Assembly: GCA_015068425.1 (NCBI GenBank)
Contig: SVKK01000012.1
Coordinates: 1-55,020, forward strand
Length of the DNA stretch: 55,020 nucleotides
From: Oscillospiraceae bacterium
GTDB taxonomy: Bacteria > Bacillota > Clostridia > Oscillospirales > Oscillospiraceae
Reading direction: 5' to 3'
A program made the position numbers and the translations under genes. Positions 42,057 through 49,741 of this stretch are shown one piece after another. Each line of letters begins with the position of its first letter. Position 1 is the stretch's first letter. The notes under the pieces are model-generated. The model did no database searches. It saw only the letters and a list, made by a program, of their open reading frames with translations, and was not told the origin of the DNA.

Positions 42057-42551
42057 TCAAACGTTCACTTCGACCATCTGAGCAGCGTACTCAGAGTTGG
42101 GGTCGATTTCTACCATGTGGCCGACATACTTGCCATCCTGCCACTCGAAACCGCGCATATCGAATACTTCGATAACGGGGAGCCAGTAGATCTTGCCGTC
42201 GGGACCCTGATAGTGCTTGCCCTGATGGAATTTGTGAAGAACCATGGGCTTGCCGCCGCGTTCTTTGACAGCTTCGGCGTAGTTGGGGTTCTTGAAGCTG
42301 GGCTTGATGGGGCCAAACTTCTCCCAACGCATTGCACCGATGTCTTCCCAACCGGCAGCTGCGATGGCTTCATTCATGATGTTCTTAACCTCGGTGGAGG
42401 GTCTTCCGCAGCCTTCGAAGCCTTCATACCACACGCGGTACACACAGGTGAACTCGCTGGGGCACTTTTTCAGAACTTCTGCGACCTTTTCGAAGATCTC
42501 CTCTTTGGTAAGAAACAGGTTCCCCTCGGGGACATGGACGAGATATTTCAT
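42057..42551 (-). CDS. Unrecognised 164-residue protein in the molybdoenzyme operon
   Basis: I do not recognise a family. The protein has no membrane helix or signal. It has an N-terminal helix (TKEEIFEKVAEVLKKC), a middle rich in aromatic residues and Gly (YRVWYEGFEGCGRPSTEVKNIM) and a beta-rich second half (MVLHKFHQGKHYQGPDGKIYWLPVIEVFDMRGFEW). The three cysteines are not in a cluster motif. AAAGGAGG sets the start, and it ends 12 bases before the large Mo subunit. Possible roles are a maturation chaperone or an accessory subunit, or an enzyme acting on the same ring substrate; none is proven. Confidence 0.8.
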   Translation of the reverse strand: MKYLVHVPEGNLFLTKEEIFEKVAEVLKKCPSEFTCVYRVWYEGFEGCGRPSTEVKNIMNEAIAAAGWEDIGAMRWEKFGPIKPSFKNPNYAEAVKERGGKPMVLHKFHQGKHYQGPDGKIYWLPVIEVFDMRGFEWQDGKYVGHMVEIDPNSEYAAQMVEVNV

Positions 42552-42592
42552 GCTGTTCCTCCTTTTAGGAAAAATTTATTTGAAAAGGGGTC

Positions 42593-42614
42593 CTCCCTCC
42601 GGTGTCGGAGAGAG
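42593..42614 (-). other. Intercistronic hairpin between the two unknown small genes
   Basis: CTCCCTCCG and CGGAGAGAG form a stem with one mismatch around GTGT. The minus-strand T content behind it is low. Confidence 0.45.
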
Positions 42615-42633
42615 ATTTTTGCTAACAATGTAA

Positions 42634-43068
42634 TCAGTTGGCCTGACCTTTGGTGGGGCTTTCTTCAATGGCGTCCATGAAGTCTACATCCTCACCGGGT
42701 TTCTGACCAATGGTGCAAAGGAAGTTATAGATTCCACGCTCGGCGGTGACCATAACACCCATATAGTTGAGCTTTTTGTCATACTTGATTTCAAAAAGCT
42801 GATCCGCGGTGGAGTCCAGATTCTTCAGCATTGCGCGGTTTTTGGCATTCTTGTCCCAGGAACGGTAACGGCCTTCCTCCTCACCGATGGGGTGGATGAA
42901 GCACTGGTACTTGTTCCTGTACTCGAAGCAGTACATTATTTCTGTTCCGGAGAGAACGGCCACCATATTGCCTGCCTCAACGGATTTCATCATCTTTTCG
43001 CCGTCCTTGCCGAGAGGGCCTATTTCGATTTTTTCTTCCCGTTCGGGACGCTTGTTAGTGTCTTCCAT
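42634..43068 (-). CDS. Unrecognised 144-residue protein, first gene of the molybdoenzyme operon
   Basis: No family recognised. It is soluble, with a highly charged N-terminus (EDTNKRPEREEKIEIG). The middle MVAVLSGTEIMYCFEYRNKYQCFIHPIGEEEGRYRSWD has two Cys and a His, and a beta-like end follows (YMGVMVTAERGIYNFLCTIGQKPGEDVDFMDAIEE). AAGGAG sets the start at 43068; an ATG ten codons earlier overlaps that site. As the promoter-proximal gene it should be well expressed. A role as small subunit, substrate-binding or stress partner of the Mo enzyme is only a guess from position. Confidence 0.8.
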   Translation of the reverse strand: MEDTNKRPEREEKIEIGPLGKDGEKMMKSVEAGNMVAVLSGTEIMYCFEYRNKYQCFIHPIGEEEGRYRSWDKNAKNRAMLKNLDSTADQLFEIKYDKKLNYMGVMVTAERGIYNFLCTIGQKPGEDVDFMDAIEESPTKGQAN

Positions 43069-43115
43069 TGCTATCTCCTTGACATACTTATGGGACATTA
43101 TAGTTCGATGATAAT

Positions 43116-43144
43116 TCTAAACCTTGGAACAATGCCAAAGTCAA
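43116..43144 (-). promoter_or_regulatory. Candidate promoter and operator of the molybdoenzyme operon
   Basis: On the minus strand TTGACT (43139-43144) and TTTAGA (43116-43121) are separated by 17 bases. The spacer contains an imperfect inverted repeat, CCTTGG-N7-CCAAAG (43122-43140 on the plus strand), of the length and T-N11-A-like form often bound by LysR-type or small dimeric regulators. A second TATAAT nearer the gene (about 43099-43104) lacks a suitable -35. Confidence 0.45.
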
Positions 43145-43234
43145 TACGGGAATAGTTTATAACAGCTATAATTATTTGTTATTAAGGAGGATTATGGTGT
43201 ATTTGAGAGAAAGGGATAGAGTATAAAGGCAATG

Positions 43235-43263
43235 TTGACTTTGTTTTGAATGGAGGATATTAT
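43235..43263 (+). promoter_or_regulatory. Promoter of the YczE/YitT-like gene
   Basis: TTGACT and TATTAT are separated by 17 bases, 35 bases before the start codon. Confidence 0.6.
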
Positions 43264-43297
43264 TTAAGTCGTAATCTATTTGAAGAGGTGGATAAAA

Positions 43298-43978
43298 ATG
43301 AGAGAACGACTGAAACCCAGCCGTCTTGTGGCATATGTTGCGGGACTGCTGCTTCTTGCGTTGGGAATTGCGGCATCCATGCGCTCCAATCTGGGTTCTT
43401 CTCCCGTTGCCTCTGTACCGTTTATGTTTAATCTTACAACGGGGCTTGAAATGGGTCTGGCAACAATTATGTGGCAAAGCTTTCTTGTGCTGCTCCAGTT
43501 TTTGATTCTGCGCAGAAATTTCAAGCCATGGATTTTGCTTCAGCTCATCACCGGTTTTCTTTTCGGCTACTGCAACACTTTTGCCGGATGGATATTCAGT
43601 CTTTTCCCCGCGCCCGAAAGCATTGTTATGCGTCTTGTGTTTACCTGCATCGGCTTCGCGGTGGGAGGCTTCGGAGTCTGGCTTTACTCCAGTGCCGATG
43701 TTATCAATATGCCCAGCGAGGGTATAGTTGCGGTCATAGCTGAAAAACTGGGTAAGCCATTCCATATAATCAAGATTTATTTTGATGTAACAAGCGTTAT
43801 AATCGCCGGTGTCTGCTGCCTGATATTTATCCGCTCTCTGGGCAGTGTCGGTATAGGAACCGTGATAATATCCATTATGCTTGGAACAATGGTGGGCGTT
43901 TATTCACGCGCATGGGGCGATAAGCTGAAAGGAATATTTGCAAAGGACAAAAGCCTCATAAAAGCAAAAAGCGAATAA
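43298..43978 (+). CDS. YczE/YyaS/YitT family membrane protein
   Basis: A 226-residue protein with five to six membrane helices. LVAYVAGLLLLALGIAASMRSNLGSSPVASVPFMFNLTTG is the family opening, and VWLYSSADVINMPSEGIVAVIAEKLGKPFHIIKIYFDVTSVIIA the conserved centre. Relatives are uncharacterised integral membrane proteins; some may transport sulfur or organic compounds. The start at 43298 is set by AGAGGTGG. It is divergent from the molybdoenzyme operon, so it could be a transporter for the same substrate, but this is inference. Confidence 0.82.
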   Translation: MRERLKPSRLVAYVAGLLLLALGIAASMRSNLGSSPVASVPFMFNLTTGLEMGLATIMWQSFLVLLQFLILRRNFKPWILLQLITGFLFGYCNTFAGWIFSLFPAPESIVMRLVFTCIGFAVGGFGVWLYSSADVINMPSEGIVAVIAEKLGKPFHIIKIYFDVTSVIIAGVCCLIFIRSLGSVGIGTVIISIMLGTMVGVYSRAWGDKLKGIFAKDKSLIKAKSE

Positions 43979-43980
43979 TG

Positions 43981-44017
43981 AAAAGACCGGCAGTTTTGTG
44001 AACTGCCGGTCTTTTTT
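43981..44017. terminator. Bidirectional intrinsic terminator
   Basis: AAAAGACCGGCAGTT and AACTGCCGGTCTTTT pair in a 15-base stem with a 5-base loop, with T6 behind. It lies between convergent genes. Confidence 0.9.
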
Positions 44018-44024
44018 GTTTGAC

Positions 44025-45299
44025 TCAGAATATTTTAATATTTTTGATGAGTGCCTTTTCGGGACCGAAATAGCCGCCGCAAAGAACCCTCTCTGAGGAA
44101 AGGGCGATTTCCGCAAGAACCCGGCTGAGTTTTCCGGAGACGGATATTCCGGTGAGAGGAGTGATCGCCGTGCCGTCGTTATAATAGGCAAGACGGATCT
44201 CGCCGCCGATATAATCGTTGTAGAAATCAACCTGCAGTCCGGACATAGAGATTATCTCAAGATAAGGTCCGTCGTTAAAACGCTCCGGAGCACTGCTGCC
44301 CGGGTCGAGCTCCATACAGGGAAGATCACCGCTGGGCTTTTCGCCTATATACTGAGCGAATTTATTGGAGCCGTGGTAAGCGACAACCTCTCCATTATCT
44401 ATTACCCGAAGATCGCCCAGTGTAATGCCGTCCATATCAAAGCGGGAGGAGCGATAGCTTCCGGCAATCTCGCCCTTGAGAGTGATGCCTATTCTGTCGC
44501 CGAAGCCCTCAGGCTGTATCTTGTCTCCCTTTTTGTAAAGGTTGGAGGAGTAATAGACCTGAGCATAGTCCAAGTCAGCGACCATCGTGCGGAAAAGCTG
44601 GGAAAGCTCAGCCTTGTTCAGTATTACGGGGCAGGAGGGAGGAGTCTCGGGCGTAAGTGCCTCGCAGCGGGCTTTTACTTCTGCCATTTTTTCTGCGATC
44701 TCTTCTCGGAGCGCGGGTAAATCGAGAATGGAGAAGTTATACTGCTCATAGAGCTCAACGCTTTGGCTTTCACCGTTGAAGGTGGGAATGGCTTCCACCA
44801 TGGCGTCGTAATGAACCTGACTTTTGCTGATGCTTGCGCTGTTGATTATCTCTTCCCGGTGCTTGGTTACAAATACCTCGAGGCTGTTTATGGCTGCGTT
44901 TTCCGTTTCATTGGAGGCAAAAACCTCATTTGCAATGGTCTTTGCGAGCTCAACAGGTTCGTATTCGGAAAAGTTGCTTTCGATAATATAGCTTTCCTCC
45001 TCGTCGGCGGGGAGGGTATAGGGGGCATTTTTTACCAGACGGGCGCGGCTGACGGCGCTGTCGATAAGGGCTTTGCGCTCTTCCTCGGTGGAGGCGGGAT
45101 AAACATAAAACATCGCGTCACCCCGGAAACCATCGCAGTCCACATAAACTGTAACGCGGTTATTGGTGGTATCGGTGCATCGGACGCAGTCCAGCTTTCC
45201 CTTCACGAAAAACAGCTCATAGCTTTCTCTGCGGTGAATATTCAGTTTCCAGTCGCTTATACGCTTGTCCGCCTTAAGCAGCTCAATAGTTTTTATCAT
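44025..45299 (-). CDS. TldE/PmbA-like metalloprotease-family subunit
   Basis: A 424-residue protein of the TldE/PmbA side of peptidase family U62. It lacks the HExxxH zinc motif, as TldE partners do. YNDYIGGEIRLAYYNDGTAITPLTGISVSGKL near the end and NAAINSLEVFVTKHREEIINSASISKSQVHYDAMVEAIPT in the middle are family-like. TldD and TldE form a heterodimer that degrades unfolded peptides and matures some modified peptides. Its ATG overlaps the tldD stop by four bases. No ribosomal-peptide precursor is visible nearby. Confidence 0.85.
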   Translation of the reverse strand: MIKTIELLKADKRISDWKLNIHRRESYELFFVKGKLDCVRCTDTTNNRVTVYVDCDGFRGDAMFYVYPASTEEERKALIDSAVSRARLVKNAPYTLPADEEESYIIESNFSEYEPVELAKTIANEVFASNETENAAINSLEVFVTKHREEIINSASISKSQVHYDAMVEAIPTFNGESQSVELYEQYNFSILDLPALREEIAEKMAEVKARCEALTPETPPSCPVILNKAELSQLFRTMVADLDYAQVYYSSNLYKKGDKIQPEGFGDRIGITLKGEIAGSYRSSRFDMDGITLGDLRVIDNGEVVAYHGSNKFAQYIGEKPSGDLPCMELDPGSSAPERFNDGPYLEIISMSGLQVDFYNDYIGGEIRLAYYNDGTAITPLTGISVSGKLSRVLAEIALSSERVLCGGYFGPEKALIKNIKIF

Positions 45300-46699
45300 C
45301 CCAGCTTCACCTTCACTTTCAGAGCGCTTCCGCCATCGCTGACCCGCACCCATTCCTTGTAGCCCTTGCCGCAGGCACCGGCGCCAATAACTCTGAAGTC
45401 ATCGGAAACCATGGAAATGCTTCCAAGCAGATCGGGAACATAGCCGCTCATTACAACGGGGGAGACATAGTTTTCTGTAAGCTTTCCTTCAATGATTTCG
45501 ATGCCGTATTCGGCTACGCACTGGATGGCCCAGTTTTTGGGGTCTTCCATACCGTTGTCGGTTTCAAAGAGCATATAGCCGTGGTCGATGGAGGCAATCA
45601 TATCCTCAAGCTTGTCTTTGCCGGGCTCAAAGATGGTGTTGGTCATTCTGGCATAGGCCTTGCGGCGGATGCTCTCGCGTCTGCCGTTTCCGGTGGGAGC
45701 GGTGCCAAGCTGAGTTGCGGAGGAGAGGTCGGAGATGCCTGTTACAAGTATTCCGTCCTTGATAATCTGTGTATCACCGGCGAGAACGCCGTCATCGTCG
45801 AAGAAATAGGATGCGGCGCTGAGGGTGGAGGCGGCGCCGTCGCGCATATTGCAGATGGGGGAGGCAACATATTTGCCTACGAATTCCTTGGCCAGAGCGC
45901 GGTCTTTCACAAACTGGTCCATTTCAACGCCGTGACCAAAGGCCTCGTGAGCGATAAGACCGGTTATGGAGGGATCAGTTATAACATCGTAAACACCGGG
46001 TTCGATGGGCTTTGCCCGGGAGAGAATATCTCCCTTCTTTATAAGAGCGTCCTTCAGCAGAGGAAGCTGCGCCATAACGCCGCCCATATCCGGACCGTAG
46101 GCTATTTCTCTGGGCTGAACCATTTTGTCATTATCTTTGTAAACACCCATAATGACACCGTTGCACCAGGTGTAGTGCTGGGTGAGAGTGCGGTTTTTGG
46201 AGATAAAGAGCTTGTGTGTGTCTATGTAGCTGAGAGCGGTAAAGGCGTTGAGAAGCTTGTCGCTGCAGGCAAGAAGCTCTGCGGAAAGGCTGCGGCAGAA
46301 GTTCAGCATATCCTCTTCGCTGACGCTGTCAATATCGCTTTCGCGCAGGAAGTTTTTCTCAAGGGGTTCATCGCTGAGAGCCTGGCGGGAAATGGCGGGA
46401 ATTCCCTCAAAAGCCTCGGCGGGGAATGAGCTGCTTATACGCTCGGCGAGAGCGGGGATGCAGGGATCAATATCGTCCATAGAGTATTCGTAAAAAATAC
46501 CGTTTCTGCTGAGCTTGACAACAAAGCCGCTGTCATAGTCGTTGCCTTCGCTTATGGAACTGCTGCTCTTGTCCGCTCTTATGCTCAGGCTTTTTGTGTC
46601 GGCGCCGAGAATGCTGACATATTCAAAATCCCGGCCGAGAATGCCCACAAGTTCCTTGAGGGCTTCAATACGCGAGGAAAGAAACTTTGAAAAACCCAT
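45296..46699 (-). CDS. tldD: TldD-like zinc metalloprotease
   Basis: A 467-residue catalytic subunit with the zinc site HEAFGHGVE near residue 240 (HExxxH), preceded by YDVITDPSITGLIA. RMTNTIFEPGKDKLEDMIASIDHGYMLFET and SPVVMSGYVPDLLGSISMVSDDFRVIGAGACGKGYKE are the C-terminal signature. The protein should work inside a hollow heterodimer with the TldE-like product. AAAGGTG precedes the ATG. Its promoter is divergent from that of the FAD oxidoreductase gene. Confidence 0.92.
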   Translation of the reverse strand: MGFSKFLSSRIEALKELVGILGRDFEYVSILGADTKSLSIRADKSSSSISEGNDYDSGFVVKLSRNGIFYEYSMDDIDPCIPALAERISSSFPAEAFEGIPAISRQALSDEPLEKNFLRESDIDSVSEEDMLNFCRSLSAELLACSDKLLNAFTALSYIDTHKLFISKNRTLTQHYTWCNGVIMGVYKDNDKMVQPREIAYGPDMGGVMAQLPLLKDALIKKGDILSRAKPIEPGVYDVITDPSITGLIAHEAFGHGVEMDQFVKDRALAKEFVGKYVASPICNMRDGAASTLSAASYFFDDDGVLAGDTQIIKDGILVTGISDLSSATQLGTAPTGNGRRESIRRKAYARMTNTIFEPGKDKLEDMIASIDHGYMLFETDNGMEDPKNWAIQCVAEYGIEIIEGKLTENYVSPVVMSGYVPDLLGSISMVSDDFRVIGAGACGKGYKEWVRVSDGGSALKVKVKLG

Positions 46700-46733
46700 A
46701 TCTGCACCTTTCTTTTCTGATTTAGATAGCTAC

Positions 46734-46761
46734 AGTATAGCACGGCTTTCAGGAAAAACAA
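46734..46761 (-). promoter_or_regulatory. Promoter of the tldDE operon
   Basis: On the minus strand TTGTTT and TATACT are separated by 16 bases, with TG before the -10. Confidence 0.55.
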
Positions 46762-46789
46762 TGGATATTTGAAAAAGTTGCGTATGTTG

Positions 46790-46818
46790 TTGCCATCATT
46801 TAGGGAATGTGATAAAAT
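46790..46818 (+). promoter_or_regulatory. Promoter of the FAD oxidoreductase gene
   Basis: TTGCCA and TAAAAT are separated by 17 bases, with the same TGTGATAAAAT context as the promoter near 14329. Confidence 0.6.
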
Positions 46819-46850
46819 TAACTCAAATAAAAAGCTTCGGAGGCGCAAAG

Positions 46851-48323
46851 ATGAAAAATTCTGAAAAAAAACTGGGTTACCACGGTCCTCGCGGAATGGC
46901 ACGCTATGATATTCCCGAGGCTCCGGAAAGCGATAAGAAATTCCGCCCCGGTATAAAGACCATTACAGAAGCCCAGCGTGAGGTAAATGTTCTCAGCGAG
47001 GCCGATGTTATCGTTGTCGGCGGCGGCCCCGGCGGCTTTGCCGCGGCAATTTCCGCTGCAAGAAACGGCGCAAGAACCATTCTTCTGGAGCGCTACGGCC
47101 ATCTCGGCGGTATGGCAACCGGCGGTATGGTTAACATAATTCCTCATATGAGCGATATAAAAGGCGACCACTACATAGGCGGTATCTGCCATGAGTTTGT
47201 CCAGCGTCTGAAGGCTCAGGATGCAGCTTTTGCTCCCGATGAGGCTCAGTGGGGCACTACCGATGAGGGCTGCCTGAAGTACTATAAGGACGCAAGCTTC
47301 CATCATTTCTTTGTTCGCAAAAATGCAGAGGGCAAGGATGCTCTCGTTTATTCTGCAATTTTGGACCCCGAGATTGGCAAGAATGAACTCAACCGTATGT
47401 GCGCCGAAGCGGGCGTGAAGCTGCTGCTCCATTCCTGGGTTACAGATACCATCGTTGAGGACGGCACAGTTAAAGGCATCATTTTCCAGAGCAAGTCCGG
47501 ACGTCAGGCAGTTCTGGGCAAGGTAGTCATCGACTCCACCGGTGACGGTGACCTTATCAATATCTCCGGAGCCAAGTCCGAGGACTATATAGACCCCGAT
47601 TTCCGCATCAGCCATCTCTGCTTTGGCTTCTGGATAGGCGGCGTTGAATTCAGAGCATTCGATAAGTTTATGTCCTCCAAGCCCAATGACTATATACAGC
47701 TCCAGAACGACCTCTATGATAACGGTCTCTATGTTAGATTTTTCCGCGGCATGCTGAAGAATCAGGAAAATGTTGCATGGCTCCACCCCCACTTCAAGAC
47801 TAAGTGCCAGACCGATGTTGAAGAGATGACCCGTATGGACGTTGCAGGCCGTGAAAAGGCTGTCCGCACATGGGAGATGCTCCGTGACCGTGCTCCCGGC
47901 TTTGAGAAGAGCTACATTATGCTCACAGGCCCCCAGCTGGGCACCACCGGCGGACGCAGACTCATCGGTGAATATTCACTCCGCGAGGCAGATCTGCGCA
48001 GAACCGAACCCTTCGAGGATACCATCGCCATTTTCCCCAATAATGACCGCGGTCCGGAGAGCCATGAATTCAACAGAATTTATGTGCCTTACCGCGCTCT
48101 TGTTCCTCAGGGTGTGGACGGTCTTCTGGTCGCTTGCCGTGCCTTCTCCTCCGATGATGTTGCCAACACCTACTTTAACCTGATCCCTCACTGCATTTGC
48201 TTCGGTCAGGCTGCCGGCGCAGCCGCTGCCATTGCTGTGGAAAAGGGCATCAATGTGAGAGAAGTGCCCTATGCTGAGCTGAAGGCAAAGCTCCTTGAGG
48301 GCGGAGCAATTCTCCCCGAATAA
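46851..48323 (+). CDS. FAD-dependent oxidoreductase (FAD_oxidored family)
   Basis: A 490-residue flavoprotein. ADVIVVGGGPGGFAAAISAARNGARTILLERYGHLGGMATGGMV is the Rossmann FAD site near residues 50-92, and VVIDSTGDGDLI and VACRAFSSDDVANTYFNLIPHCICFGQAAGAAAAIAVEKG follow in the pattern of PF12831. Family members oxidise or reduce diverse small acids and sugars. The N-terminal 45 residues (GYHGPRGMARYDIP) are distinctive. GGAGG sets the start at 46851. It has its own promoter and terminator but stands just before the three-gene GlcD/Fe-S cluster. Confidence 0.87.
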   Translation: MKNSEKKLGYHGPRGMARYDIPEAPESDKKFRPGIKTITEAQREVNVLSEADVIVVGGGPGGFAAAISAARNGARTILLERYGHLGGMATGGMVNIIPHMSDIKGDHYIGGICHEFVQRLKAQDAAFAPDEAQWGTTDEGCLKYYKDASFHHFFVRKNAEGKDALVYSAILDPEIGKNELNRMCAEAGVKLLLHSWVTDTIVEDGTVKGIIFQSKSGRQAVLGKVVIDSTGDGDLINISGAKSEDYIDPDFRISHLCFGFWIGGVEFRAFDKFMSSKPNDYIQLQNDLYDNGLYVRFFRGMLKNQENVAWLHPHFKTKCQTDVEEMTRMDVAGREKAVRTWEMLRDRAPGFEKSYIMLTGPQLGTTGGRRLIGEYSLREADLRRTEPFEDTIAIFPNNDRGPESHEFNRIYVPYRALVPQGVDGLLVACRAFSSDDVANTYFNLIPHCICFGQAAGAAAAIAVEKGINVREVPYAELKAKLLEGGAILPE

Positions 48324-48341
48324 AATCACATTGACAACAAA

Positions 48342-48384
48342 AGCCCCTTATGAAATGTCCATCTCATAAGGGGCTACATTTTAT
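48342..48384 (+). terminator. Intrinsic terminator
   Basis: AGCCCCTTATGA and TCATAAGGGGCT pair in a 12-base stem around a 10-base loop, followed by ACATTTTATTTC. Confidence 0.75.
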
Positions 48385-48413
48385 TTCAGTCTTCCGAAAG
48401 GGGGATGTGTTTC

Positions 48414-49727
48414 GTGCATTATCCTGAAAATATGAATGAACTCAGGGAGATAATAAGCTCTGCCCGTGAGCGTGGCGCATGCCTTGTGCCTCTTAGCTCC
48501 GCTGCGCCCCATATCCATGGCGGCAGCAGTAACGAAAGGGCAGAGACGGTCTCCTTTGAAAAAATGAAAAAAATCATGGCTATAAACCGCCATGACCGCT
48601 ATGTCCGTGTGGAAGCGGGAGTCAGCTTTGCTGAGCTTCTGCCTCAGGTAAAGGCTGCTGGGCTGAGGCTGAATATGCCTTTTCTGCCCCGAAGCGGCAA
48701 AAGCGTTGTGGCTTCCGCTTTGGAGCGGGAGGGAGTTTTGCTGCCAAAGTATCAGTTTGACTATACTGATCCCCTTCTCAATGCGGGGATTATCTATGGC
48801 GGCGGCGAAGAGATGAGAACCGGCTCTGCGGCGGGGCCTATACCCATGGAGGAAAGCCGCGCGGATATGGTATCTCCCTGGGGACCCGGCACCGTGGACT
48901 ATATGCGCTTTCTTATGGGCGCACAGGGAACGATGGGCCTTGTGGGCTGGGCAACGCTGAAGGCTGAGATAGCACCCTCAGTAAGCCGGCTTTTCTTTGT
49001 TGAAGCCGATGAGCTTGAGATTCTCACGTCTCTTGCCTCGGAGCTTCTCTTCAGACGCATCCCGGATGACTGCATCATACTGAATAATGTAAGCCTTGCC
49101 GCCGCCTTCACCGACGGTGGGGAGGAGGAGAGCGCTGCCGCAGCTGCAGCGGCAAGCTGGACTCTTATCTGCCGGATTTGCGGCTATGAGCGTTACGGCG
49201 AAGAGCGTCTTAATATCTATGAAGGATACCTCCGTGACTGCTGCAGAGAGTTTGGTGCGCGGTGCAAAAATGTCCCCGGTGGCGGAGAGACTTTTGCGGA
49301 GAAAATTGATTCTATGCTGGGCGAGTGCGACAGCCGGGAGACATATTGGAAAATGCGCAGGGGCGCGGTGGAGGAAATACTCTTCCTTGCTCCGCCAAGT
49401 AAGGCTGCGGCTATCACTAAGCTTGGCATAGAGGCGCTCAAGGCGCAGAGCGAAAAGGATTTGGGTATAATTATCCAGCCTCAGGTGCAGGGACGGGCAT
49501 TCCGCGTTGAGTTTGAGCTTATGCACAGCGGGGATGAAGCTGTTGCCGAGAGAGTCTGGGAGGCTGAAAAGAGTCTCTTTGCGGCAGGAGCATTTTTCGA
49601 TAGACCCTATGGAAAACTCAGCGAGTTTGTCTTTTCTAAGGACAGCAATGAGGTTGACATAATGCGGAAGATGAAAAAGCTTTTTGACCCTGATGATATA
49701 CTCAATCCGGGTAAACTCTGTTTTTAG
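48414..49727 (+). CDS. GlcD/GlcE-type FAD-binding oxidase
   Basis: A 437-residue flavoprotein of the FAD_binding_4 (PCMH) superfamily. VRVEAGVSFAELLPQVKAAGLRL and FLMGAQGTMGLVGWATLK are the FAD-site motifs, and LFDPDDILNPGKLCF is the typical GlcD ending. A poly-alanine stretch occurs near residue 243. I prefer the GTG at 48414: AAGGGGG ends nine bases before it, whereas it touches the ATG at 48405 directly. It forms an operon with the CCG-type Fe-S protein and a second flavoprotein, as in lactate/glycolate-type dehydrogenases. Confidence 0.83.
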   Translation: MHYPENMNELREIISSARERGACLVPLSSAAPHIHGGSSNERAETVSFEKMKKIMAINRHDRYVRVEAGVSFAELLPQVKAAGLRLNMPFLPRSGKSVVASALEREGVLLPKYQFDYTDPLLNAGIIYGGGEEMRTGSAAGPIPMEESRADMVSPWGPGTVDYMRFLMGAQGTMGLVGWATLKAEIAPSVSRLFFVEADELEILTSLASELLFRRIPDDCIILNNVSLAAAFTDGGEEESAAAAAAASWTLICRICGYERYGEERLNIYEGYLRDCCREFGARCKNVPGGGETFAEKIDSMLGECDSRETYWKMRRGAVEEILFLAPPSKAAAITKLGIEALKAQSEKDLGIIIQPQVQGRAFRVEFELMHSGDEAVAERVWEAEKSLFAAGAFFDRPYGKLSEFVFSKDSNEVDIMRKMKKLFDPDDILNPGKLCF

Positions 49728-49741
49728 GGAGGGGTCTCAGA

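Noticed and set aside
37095-42680. A 1,861-codon plus-strand open frame
   Set aside because: It is antisense to five real genes with known domains and ribosome sites, has no recognisable domain and an unnatural composition (rich in G, A, V, H, N), and is explained by codon bias of the true genes.
43116-43144. Sigma-54 promoter (TGGCA present) before the molybdoenzyme operon
   Set aside because: No GC element at the -12 position follows TTGGCA at the needed distance, and a sigma-A reading fits better.
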